Positions 16,033 to 22,766 of a DNA stretch of 64,000 bases are shown here, one piece after another (within the stretch, counting starts at the first letter, position 1; the number at the start of each line of letters is the position of its first letter). The DNA is from Desulfoscipio sp. XC116 (GTDB lineage Bacteria > Bacillota > Desulfotomaculia > Desulfotomaculales > Desulfallaceae): positions 806,001 through 870,000 of the forward strand of contig NZ_CP156660.1 in assembly GCF_039851975.1 (NCBI RefSeq), written 5' to 3'. The notes under the pieces are model-generated. The model had not been told where the DNA came from. It made no database searches and saw nothing but the letters and a program-made list of their open reading frames with translations. The position numbers and the translations under genes were made by a program.

Positions 16033-16128
16033 TGGAGGGGAGAAGTCGGAATTGAACCGGACTCCCACCTGGGTTGCAGGCAAGCCAACGGGTTTGCAGC
16101 CCGCGGGGGGACCATCCCCTTTCTCCCC
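16033..16128 (-). tRNA. Noncanonical tRNA-Cys(GCA) with SelC-like architecture
   Basis: A 96-nt tRNA. The acceptor stem is 8 bp (GGGGAGAA/TTCTCCCC) with discriminator U and encoded CCA. The D-arm is GGGGA-TGG-TCCCC with a tiny loop. The anticodon stem GCGGG/CCCGT carries loop CTGCAAA, anticodon GCA. A long variable arm of about eight pairs (CTTGCCTG/CAGGTGGG) follows, then a T-arm with loop TTCAATT and one bulged or mispaired base. Normal tRNA-Cys has a 7-bp acceptor and a short variable loop; 8-bp acceptor and long arm are features of tRNA-Sec. U73 and GCA are the main Cys identity elements. It is the first of three tRNAs in this minus-strand cluster. Confidence 0.8.
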
Positions 16129-16344
16129 GAAACATATTAACATAAAATTATTAAATAAATCAAATAAACAATTTTTATGAAGTTTGTTTAGGTGATAAAG
16201 ACGGTGTATTGGAGGAACACCTTTTGACGATTTTGCCTGGTAATTCTAATATCTTTGGGGAAATGCCTTCTTGGGGGCTTACCGTGCAAGAGAAGTGGTA
16301 TAATGAAAATATCAGTATAATATGGCTTAAGAAGGTGTATATAA

Positions 16345-16551
16345 ATGTTAACCAAGGATATGACTATCCTTGATTTGGCCGAGAAGCATCCCGAATCATT
16401 GCAAGTTTTTAAGGCTTACGACCACTGTTTAGATGTTTGTATTTGTTGTGAATCACTTTTTGAAACATTGGAGCGGGTATGTGACAAATACGGTATTGAT
16501 TTGGATAAATTGATGACGGAAATAGATGAGGCTATTCAACTTAACTCATGA
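16345..16551 (+). CDS. DUF1858-type small cysteine protein
   Basis: A 68-residue protein of the DUF1858 (hybrid-cluster-associated disulfide domain) type: TKDMTILDLAEKHPESLQVFKAYDHCLDVC, then a CICC pair and a distal Cys. The family is small, soluble and found in anaerobes, with conserved cysteines thought to form disulfides or bind metal. AAGAAGG precedes the ATG, and TATAATAT-like elements occur around 16300-16325. Physiological role unknown. Confidence 0.75.
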   Translation: MLTKDMTILDLAEKHPESLQVFKAYDHCLDVCICCESLFETLERVCDKYGIDLDKLMTEIDEAIQLNS

Positions 16552-16668
16552 ACCTATAGATTAAAAGATTTAGAGTCCTTTGCACTGGTTCCGGATCAAG
16601 TCGTATCCCCGCAGACCTTGGTTGTAGACCGTTAATAAATAAATATTGTTAAAAGAGGAGGTTTTTTT

Positions 16669-18471
16669 GTGAACGAAGGTTACCTGCCAACTCGCCAGGA
16701 AATCCCCGGTCAATATAAATGGCGGCTGGAGGATATTTACCCCGGCGACGACGCCTGGGATCAGGATTATCGTAAGGCGCTGGATCTGGCGGCTCGCGCG
16801 GAGTTATTTAAGGGCAGGCTGGGTTCATCGGCCCGGACATTGCTGGAAGCTTTTCAACTGCAGGAGCAGTTGGAAGCACTTAATGAAAAAATATATACCT
16901 ACGCCCGTATGCGGCGTGATGAGGATAACACCAATTCTGTTTACCAGGCACTGACCGACCGGGCGGATAGCCTAAGCGCCCGGGTGCAGGCTTCAGTTTC
17001 CTTTTATGTGCCTGAAATACTGGCGGTACCGGATGAGACCTTAAAACAGTTTCTGCAAGAAGAACCGGGCCTTGTTCCGTACCGGTTTATGCTGGAGGAA
17101 TTGGTGCGCCAAAAACCGCACATCTTATCCGCAGAGGAAGAGCAGATCATCGCCCGGGCGGAAGAAGTAACCCAGGCCTCCGCCAACATATTCAGGATGA
17201 TCAATAACGCCGACCTGACCTTTGACCCGGTGCGGGATGAGCGGGGCCGCGAGGTGGAGTTAACCCATGGCCGTTATTTGCAGTTTATGGAAAGCGGGGA
17301 TCGCCGGCTGCGTCGGGATGCCTTCGCTTCCCTGTATAGTTCATATTGTCGATTGCAAAACACTTTGGCCGCCACTTTGGGCGCCAGTGTAAAAAAAGAT
17401 GTGTTTTATGCCCGGATACGCAAGTATCCTTCAGCTCTTAAAGCCTCTCTTTTTGCCGATAATGTGTCTGTAGAGGTATATGACAACCTGATCCGCACGG
17501 TGCGTGAAAACCTGGAACCTTTTTACCGCTACATGCGGCTGCGCAAAAAATTGCTGGGGCTTGACAAACTGCATATGTACGATATTTATAACCCCGTGGT
17601 CCAAGATATAGACTGGAAGATCCCCTATCAGGAAGGGGTAAATGTGGTGCGGGACGGTCTGGTTCCGCTTGGTGATGCTTATGTGGAAACGATGGTGCGG
17701 GGAATTAACAGCGGTTGGGTGGACGTATACGAAAACAAGGGCAAAACCAGTGGTGCTTATTCCTGGGGCCCTTATGGCACACACCCCTATGTGCTGTTGA
17801 ACTATCAGGATAATTTGAATAATGTGTTTACTTTAGCTCATGAAATGGGTCATGCCATGCATTCTTACTATTCTTTTAAGACGCAGCCTTACGTTTACGC
17901 CCATTATAAAATATTTACCGCTGAAGTAGCCTCTACGGTTAATGAATCTTTGTTGATGCAGTACCTGCTGCAAACAGTTAAAGACCGGGGTAAGAAAATA
18001 TATTTGCTTAACCACTATCTGGAACAATTCCGTGGTACCGTATACAGGCAAACCATGTTTGCCGAGTTTGAAAAGGTCATTCATGAGCGGGTGGAAGCCG
18101 GTGAAGCGCTGACTCCCGAGTTGCTTTGCCGGATTTACCACGGGCTGAATGTTGACTATTACGGGCCGGACGTAATGGTGGATAGTGACGTGGACATGGA
18201 ATGGGCACGCATTCCCCACTTTTACAATGCGTTTTACGTTTACAAATACGCCACCGGTTTTTCGGCGGCTACCGCTCTGACGCGCCGCATTACCGAAGAA
18301 GGCGGCTCTGCCGTAGCCCGCTATATTGGTTTTTTACATCAAGGAGGCTCGGATTATCCCCTGAACCTGTTGGATTCCGCCGGGGTAGATATGACCACCC
18401 CGCAGCCGGTGCAAGAATGCCTGGCTGTATTTGCCCGCCTGGTAGCGGAGCTGGAAAGCCTAACTCTTTAG
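16669..18471 (+). CDS. pepF: Oligoendopeptidase F (M3 metallopeptidase)
   Basis: A 600-residue M3-family zinc peptidase, full length for PepF. The zinc motif HEMGH lies at about residues 391-395, followed by the distal glutamate in FTAEVASTVNE, and FYNAFYVYKYATGFSAA near the C-terminus is the usual substrate-binding helix. It degrades short peptides in the cytoplasm. GTG 16669 follows AAGAGGAGG. It stands alone, with a small-RNA-like region behind it. Confidence 0.95.
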   Translation: MNEGYLPTRQEIPGQYKWRLEDIYPGDDAWDQDYRKALDLAARAELFKGRLGSSARTLLEAFQLQEQLEALNEKIYTYARMRRDEDNTNSVYQALTDRADSLSARVQASVSFYVPEILAVPDETLKQFLQEEPGLVPYRFMLEELVRQKPHILSAEEEQIIARAEEVTQASANIFRMINNADLTFDPVRDERGREVELTHGRYLQFMESGDRRLRRDAFASLYSSYCRLQNTLAATLGASVKKDVFYARIRKYPSALKASLFADNVSVEVYDNLIRTVRENLEPFYRYMRLRKKLLGLDKLHMYDIYNPVVQDIDWKIPYQEGVNVVRDGLVPLGDAYVETMVRGINSGWVDVYENKGKTSGAYSWGPYGTHPYVLLNYQDNLNNVFTLAHEMGHAMHSYYSFKTQPYVYAHYKIFTAEVASTVNESLLMQYLLQTVKDRGKKIYLLNHYLEQFRGTVYRQTMFAEFEKVIHERVEAGEALTPELLCRIYHGLNVDYYGPDVMVDSDVDMEWARIPHFYNAFYVYKYATGFSAATALTRRITEEGGSAVARYIGFLHQGGSDYPLNLLDSAGVDMTTPQPVQECLAVFARLVAELESLTL

Positions 18472-18566
18472 AAAAGCAAGGGTACTGTTGTTCTACTAAT
18501 ATTCCATAGCTTTTATAAAAAACCTGCCTCTGAAAACCCACGGGCTCGTTCTGGAGGAGGTTCACC

Positions 18567-18611
18567 ATGTACCGCTTTGTTCTTGCGGTAAATAAAAAAG
18601 TTTTGTGGTAA
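18567..18611 (+). CDS. Possible 14-residue peptide with strong ribosome-binding site
   Basis: ATG 18567 is preceded by GGAGGAGG at ideal spacing and opens MYRFVLAVNKKVLW before TAA. A wobble-tolerant hairpin with AAAGGTTCA/TGAACCTTT arms follows at 18622-18661. This has the look of a tiny gene or a leader peptide; there is no other evidence that it is translated. Confidence 0.3.
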   Translation: MYRFVLAVNKKVLW

Positions 18612-18621
18612 CAGGTTGTTA

Positions 18622-18661
18622 AAAGGTTCAGCTATCGGCTATATGTGATAGTTGAACCTTT
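18622..18661 (+). terminator. Hairpin, probable terminator
   Basis: AAAGGTTCAGCTATC (18622-18636) pairs with GATAGTTGAACCTTT (18647-18661) with one G-U pair. The T-run is short. It closes the region after pepF and the possible small peptide. Confidence 0.5.
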
Positions 18662-18709
18662 CTGCGTTGTCCAATCCAAAGAAATTTGCTCGTTTTAAGC
18701 AAATTCCAA

Positions 18710-18848
18710 GGGGAGTGTCGCAAAACTACTTTCTTGGAGTAGTGAGCGACGCTCCCCTTCTCAGATGTAGCTAATTATTCCGATACTAATCCGGTATCTT
18801 TACAAAAGGCTGTCGCACTATGAACTATTTAGTCCGTTGTGCAACAGC
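18710..18848 (-). repeat. Dispersed structured repeat R1, copy b
   Basis: Inverted relative to copies a and c. It carries the full set of hairpins: the GGGGAGTGTCGC...GCGACGCTCCCC stem at one end and TGTCGCAC...GTGCAACA around GAACTATTTAGTC at the other. It directly abuts repeat R2 copy a. Confidence 0.75.
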
Positions 18849-18851
18849 TGC

Positions 18852-18926
18852 TCCTATTTTAACTTCAGGTGGGGTGGAATCCCATCTGAAGCTCGGATGT
18901 TCGGCTTTAGCTGAACGAGTTCACTA
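18852..18926 (+). repeat. Dispersed structured repeat R2, copy a (IS200/IS605 right-end or omega-RNA like)
   Basis: About 75 bp with two hairpins: ACTTCAGGTGGG/CCCATCTGAAG and TTCGGC-TTTA-GCTGAA, followed by CGAGTTCACTATT. Three other copies occur (26331, 36684, 45966), all on this strand. Two hairpins before a fixed 3' edge resemble the right ends of IS200/IS605-type elements, where TnpB guide RNA scaffolds lie; no transposase is present, so this is inference. Confidence 0.65.
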
Positions 18927-18973
18927 TTGACAAAACTGTTGCATACTGTGTATATTGTATATATACAGTATGC
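18927..18973 (+). promoter_or_regulatory. Promoter with inverted-repeat operator for GntR-ABC operon
   Basis: TTGACA (18927-18932), 18-nt spacer, TATATT (18951-18956). Perfect arms GCATACTGT (18941-18949) and ACAGTATGC (18965-18973) flank the -10 region with a 15-bp gap. A YtrA-type regulator bound here would autorepress the operon. The -35 element lies directly at the edge of repeat R2 copy a. Confidence 0.7.
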
Positions 18974-18999
18974 TCGGATGTTTGAAGGGATGTTTGGTT

Positions 19000-19374
19000 A
19001 TGCGTATTATTATTTCGAACTCTTCCAGTTTACCAATTTATGAGCAGATTGTTTCCCAAATAAAAGAAATGATTATGCAAGGTGAACTGTTGGAGGCCGA
19101 CCCCTTGCCATCAATCAGGAATCTGGCCAAAGAACTGCAAATCAGTGTCATTACTACAAAACGGGCCTATGACGAACTGGAAAAGGAAGGTTTCGTTGTT
19201 GCCGTACCGGGTAAAGGGTCTTATGTAGCGGCCGAAAACAAGGAACTTCTCCATGAAAAGAGGCTTAAAATTGTGGAAGAGAAGTTGATGGAAGCGGTGC
19301 TGGCCGCTAAATCCGTGCATTTATCCTTTGATCAATTACAACAAATGCTCAAACTGTTTTACGAGGAGGAATGA
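19000..19374 (+). CDS. GntR-family regulator, YtrA subgroup
   Basis: About 124 residues. An N-terminal winged helix (LPIYEQIVSQIKEMIMQGEL...LPSIRNLAKELQISVITTKRAYDELEKEGFV) is followed by only about 50 helical residues, the short form typical of YtrA regulators that control adjacent ABC transporters. ATG 19000 is chosen over upstream TTG 18955 because GAAGGGA lies before it and the upstream codons overlap the operator. Its stop overlaps the first possible start of the ABC ATPase gene. Confidence 0.9.
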   Translation: MRIIISNSSSLPIYEQIVSQIKEMIMQGELLEADPLPSIRNLAKELQISVITTKRAYDELEKEGFVVAVPGKGSYVAAENKELLHEKRLKIVEEKLMEAVLAAKSVHLSFDQLQQMLKLFYEEE

Positions 19375-19376
19375 TA

Positions 19377-20249
19377 ATGAAGCCTATTTTGGAGGTTAAA
19401 AATATCAGGAAAAATTTTAAGGGGTTTAGCTTAAAAGATATTAGCTTTACTATGGAAAAGGGCTGCATCATGGGTTTTATCGGTCCTAACGGCGCCGGTA
19501 AAAGCACTACGATAAAGCTGATTTTAAATTTGCTAAAAAAAGACGGCGGGGTTATCAACGTTTTCGGACTGGATAATCTGAAACATGAAATAGAAATTAA
19601 AAATAAGATCGGCTTTGTGTTTGATGAAAACCATTTTTATGAAGAGTTAACCATCCGGGAAATGAGTAAAATTATTGCCCCGCTGTATAAAGACTGGGAT
19701 AATCACGCCTTTGCCAAATATCTGGCTGATTTTGATCTGCCGCTCCAAAAGAAGATCAAGGATTTATCCAAGGGAATGAAAATGAAGTATTCTTTGGCGG
19801 TGGCTCTAAGTCATCATCCCGATCTGCTGATTATGGATGAACCAAGCGCAGGTCTGGACCCCGTGGCTAGAAATGAATTGCTGGAAATATTAACCTATAT
19901 CATGCAGGATGAGAATAAAGGTGTTTTCTTATCTACTCATATAACCTCGGATCTGGATAAAATAGCTGATTATATCACGTTTATCAATAACGGGCAAATC
20001 ATTTTCAGCACCGCCAAAGATGAACTGCTGGACGGGCACGGCTTGGTCAGAGGCGCCAGGGAGTTGCTGGATAACGATATCAGGAAAGAATTTATCGGCA
20101 TTAAAGAAAACCAGTTTGGCTTTGAAGGATTGGTAGAGGATCGGCGGCGGGCTCAATTACTTTTTAACAAACAGGTGCTTATTGAAAAACCGGCTTTGGA
20201 AGATATAATGCTCCATTACACAAAGGGGGCTGCAAAATGTATAATTTAA
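19377..20249 (+). CDS. ABC transporter ATP-binding protein
   Basis: About 290 residues. Walker A GPNGAGKST (about 34-42), signature LSKGMKMKYSLA, Walker B LLIMDEPSAGLD and the H-loop STHIT are all present. It resembles the YtrB/BcrA group that powers export of antibiotics or lipids, or repairs membrane stress. ATG 19377 fits the GGAGGA site better than ATG 19371. It overlaps the permease gene by 13 bp. Confidence 0.93.
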   Translation: MKPILEVKNIRKNFKGFSLKDISFTMEKGCIMGFIGPNGAGKSTTIKLILNLLKKDGGVINVFGLDNLKHEIEIKNKIGFVFDENHFYEELTIREMSKIIAPLYKDWDNHAFAKYLADFDLPLQKKIKDLSKGMKMKYSLAVALSHHPDLLIMDEPSAGLDPVARNELLEILTYIMQDENKGVFLSTHITSDLDKIADYITFINNGQIIFSTAKDELLDGHGLVRGARELLDNDIRKEFIGIKENQFGFEGLVEDRRRAQLLFNKQVLIEKPALEDIMLHYTKGAAKCII

Positions 20250-20896
20250 TATTAAAAGACATCTTAATTCAAAAGAAGATCCTCCTTTTGGGCTTCGCCT
20301 ATATCGTTTTTTTTGCCGTTGCCATGCAAGGGGTCGGAATGGTAATTTACCCAACGGCCCTGACCGCTATTACTTATATGCTGCTGCTAACCTCCTGCGC
20401 GTACGATGAAAAAAACAAAGCTGACGTAATGCTTAACAGCTTACCTCTAAAAAGAGCCGATATAGTATTGGCTAAATATTTATCTGTTATTGCTTATATT
20501 GTGATAGGGACTGTGGCCTACTGGTTGATAGCAACAGTGATAGCATTGACAGGTCTGCCTGTAAAAGTTCATCCGATTTCTCTGGAAGGTTTAGCCGGCG
20601 GCTTGTTGTCCATAGCTTTATTAAACGGTGTTTTTTTACCCCTTTATTTTAAATTCGGCTACATTAAAATCAAGTTCTTAAATCTTATTTTATTCTTCTT
20701 ATTATTTTTTGGACTGACAGGTGCGGTGAATTTTCTTTATGTGAATGGGGATGTTGGTTGGGTACGAAGTATCACGGGTCTTTTAAATTCTCTAACTGAT
20801 ATACAGATATTCACTGCAATTATGGTTGTGATATTAATTACACAGCTATTATCCTTTCTCCTATCTTTGAAGGTCTATCAAAGCAGGGACCTTTAG
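20237..20896 (+). CDS. ABC-2 type transporter permease
   Basis: A 219-residue membrane protein with six hydrophobic segments (first at about residues 14-32) and the cytoplasmic loop YDEKNKADVMLNSLPLKRADIVLAKYL, a hallmark of small ABC-2 permeases coupled to YtrA-type operons. It overlaps the ATPase gene, so the two should form one exporter. Substrate unknown. Confidence 0.9.
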   Translation: MYNLILKDILIQKKILLLGFAYIVFFAVAMQGVGMVIYPTALTAITYMLLLTSCAYDEKNKADVMLNSLPLKRADIVLAKYLSVIAYIVIGTVAYWLIATVIALTGLPVKVHPISLEGLAGGLLSIALLNGVFLPLYFKFGYIKIKFLNLILFFLLFFGLTGAVNFLYVNGDVGWVRSITGLLNSLTDIQIFTAIMVVILITQLLSFLLSLKVYQSRDL

Positions 20897-20966
20897 CATC
20901 AACATAATACCGGAACCTTATAGGGCCATTTTCTTATGCTGATTAGAGTAGGAAATTGAATTTGAA

Positions 20967-21018
20967 ATTTATTTATAATACCTATTGATAAATATAAGCT
21001 ATTTATTTATAATAAATA
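20967..21018 (+). promoter_or_regulatory. AT-rich repeated dyad before Sec-peroxiredoxin
   Basis: ATTTATTTATAAT occurs at 20967-20979 and again at 21001-21013. The second copy lies within a perfect 8-bp-arm dyad, TATTTATT-TAT-AATAAATA (21000-21018). Size and base composition resemble Fur/PerR-type boxes, which would suit a peroxide-defence gene, but AT-rich symmetry can arise by chance. Confidence 0.4.
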
Positions 21019-21046
21019 TCATAATACTTTCCAAGGGGGTTTTGAT

Positions 21047-21640
21047 GTGTTGGTAACTAAACAAGCACCGGCTTTCAAGGCTAAGGCATTTTACCAGGGT
21101 CAAGTAAGACAGGTAGCATTGGAAGATTACAAGGGAAAATGGGTAGTGCTTTGCTTCTACCCCGGGGATTTCACCTTCGTTTGACCTACTGAGATTTCGC
21201 ACATAGCCGTTGGCTATGATAAACTCAAGTCTCTGAATGTAGAGGTTTTGTCCTGCAGCACGGACAGCGTGTTCTCCCATAAAGTTTGGAATGAAACTGA
21301 ACTTTCTAAAATGGTGGGGGGCGATATCCCTTTCCCCATGTTGTCAGACCAAACGGGAGCGATTGGCAAATTGTATGGCGTTTATGATGAAGACGCAGGG
21401 GTAAATATCCGCGGCCGGTTTTTAATTGATCCGGAAGGCGTTATCCAGGCGGCGGAGATATTAAGCCCGCCCGTGGGCAGGAACCCGCAAGAGCTTATTC
21501 GTCAAGTCAAGGCTTATCAACATCATCAGAAAACCGGCGAGGTAATGCCTTCCGGGTGGGTTGAAGGCAGCCCAACCTTAAAGCCGTCAACTGACCGGGC
21601 GGGAAAAGTTTGGGAAGTATGGCAGCCCCCTAAAGAGTGA
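21047..21640 (+). CDS. Selenocysteine peroxiredoxin (AhpC/Prx1-like)
   Basis: About 197 residues read through UGA 21182-21184 (residue 46). The motif is DFTFV-U-PTEI, so selenocysteine replaces the peroxidatic cysteine of the canonical FVCPTEI site. A hairpin with a 7-bp stem and GUU loop follows at 21202-21218. The catalytic Thr and Arg context is intact ([19 protein letters not shown]). The resolving-cysteine motif near the C-terminus, normally VCP-x-W, reads VMPSGW, so the protein lacks the usual resolving cysteine and may use an external thiol. It reduces hydrogen peroxide or organic peroxides. GTG 21047 follows AAGGGGG and is the start in frame. Confidence 0.92.
21182..21218 (+). promoter_or_regulatory. 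UGA codon and SECIS-like hairpin (peroxiredoxin)
   Basis: Seventeen bases after UGA, CATAGCC (21202-21208) and GGCTATG (21212-21218) form a perfect 7-bp stem with loop GUU. The distance and the GU in the loop fit bacterial SECIS elements. Confidence 0.78.
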
Positions 21641-21737
21641 CTGCCGGCGGATGTATCGGTAAACATGAATTTCCGGGGTATGTAAGGTTAATGCGCACGG
21701 GTTGTAGCCCGTGCTGCTTCTTTTTATGGTCAAGCGG

Positions 21738-22385
21738 TTATGATAGCTTAGACCAGGTCATGTTGAGAACGATATTATATAATTCCAGCGGGTTACGGAT
21801 GAGCGCGTCGGGGTGGCAGCCGGCCAGCAGTTCTTCCGCATCATAGCCCCATGTTACGGCGATAATGCGCACCTTGTTTTTTTGACAGGCGCTAATGTCC
21901 CGGCATTCATCTCCCACATAAATTATATCTTTATTGTTTAATCGGTGTTTAGTTAAAAAACTTTTGATGGCTTTGTCTTTGCCAAACAGGCCGCCTGATG
22001 AAATGATATAGTCAAAAAAATTGATGTTGTTATGCGCTAAAAAAGCGTTGATATTTTCCGTCGAATTGGATGAAAGAATGCTGAGTGTCATTCCCCCGGC
22101 CTTGAGCTTGCCTAAAACTTCCTTGATGCCGTCGATGGCTTGCAAAGAAGCGGTGGCGCGCCTGTATTTTTTAGTTAAATCCATCTTTAGTATGGGCAGC
22201 TTGTAAAAAGGGAGATTAATGGCTTGACACCTTTGAGGGATGGATAGCGAACGCAGGTGTTCATACTCGCTTTCTTTGATTTTTCTAAGCTTATATTTAG
22301 GGGCCAGCTCGTTTAGCAATTCCACGGCCAGGTAGCGTGACTCCACAATGGTGCCATCAAAATCGAAAATAACATGTTTAGTCAT
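21738..22385 (-). CDS. HAD-superfamily hydrolase (phosphoglycolate phosphatase-like)
   Basis: About 215 residues. Motif I FDFDGTIVES with the nucleophile Asp, motif II LSSNS, motif III Lys in KDKAIKSF, and motif IV YVGDECRD are all visible. It should dephosphorylate a small phosphorylated metabolite. ATG 22385 has GAGGGGTGAT directly before it; the upstream in-frame TTG overlaps this site. The gene is convergent with the peroxiredoxin gene. Confidence 0.9.
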   Translation of the reverse strand: MTKHVIFDFDGTIVESRYLAVELLNELAPKYKLRKIKESEYEHLRSLSIPQRCQAINLPFYKLPILKMDLTKKYRRATASLQAIDGIKEVLGKLKAGGMTLSILSSNSTENINAFLAHNNINFFDYIISSGGLFGKDKAIKSFLTKHRLNNKDIIYVGDECRDISACQKNKVRIIAVTWGYDAEELLAGCHPDALIRNPLELYNIVLNMTWSKLS

Positions 22386-22470
22386 TTCATCACCCCTCAA
22401 CTGGAAGTTCGAACTTATTTTGGCTGTTAAGCTGTATTAAATAATGGCTGTTGGCAATATGACACGGCGG

Positions 22471-22520
22471 ACCGCTTTGGGCGTAACTTCTTGATTAGCC
22501 CAAGAGCGGTTTTGTTTTTT
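22471..22520 (+). terminator. Plus-strand intrinsic terminator without an obvious gene
   Basis: ACCGCTTTGGGC (22471-22482) pairs with GCCCAAGAGCGGT (22498-22510), followed by TTTGTTTTTT. No plus-strand gene ends nearby; the last one stops at 21640 and the HAD gene is on the other strand. It may end a short unseen RNA starting after 22385. The rest of 22386-22766 holds no gene I can support. Confidence 0.55.
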
Positions 22521-22766
22521 GGTTAGTGTTAGTTTATTTTATCATATTGCTTAACCTTAGTATTTAAATAAGCGGTAATACCGGGAAGTCAATTTTAACG
22601 TTACCTTAAGATTAAGGTTTCCGGCCGTTCACGGGATTGCAGATATTAACCCTGTTATTATCCCTGTCACAAAGACACAGATGACAAGACGGCTCACGCC
22701 ATAGTGAGTGTTCGGTAACAGCTGCTTGCAGGAGTAGATATTGCACCTGGCGAACTTCGAAGATAG

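Noticed and set aside
16033-16128. Selenocysteine tRNA (selC) itself
   Set aside because: Architecture is SelC-like but the anticodon is GCA, not TCA. A true selC must lie elsewhere in the genome.
15896-16135. Protein-coding frames across the tRNA cluster (also at 35694-36110)
   Set aside because: These frames are translations of tRNA genes (GFEPT/SNQ-type artefacts) and do not represent proteins.
21047-21640. Peroxiredoxin pseudogene caused by a stop codon
   Set aside because: The UGA replaces the catalytic Cys of FVCPTEI and has a perfect SECIS-like stem-loop; all other parts are intact.
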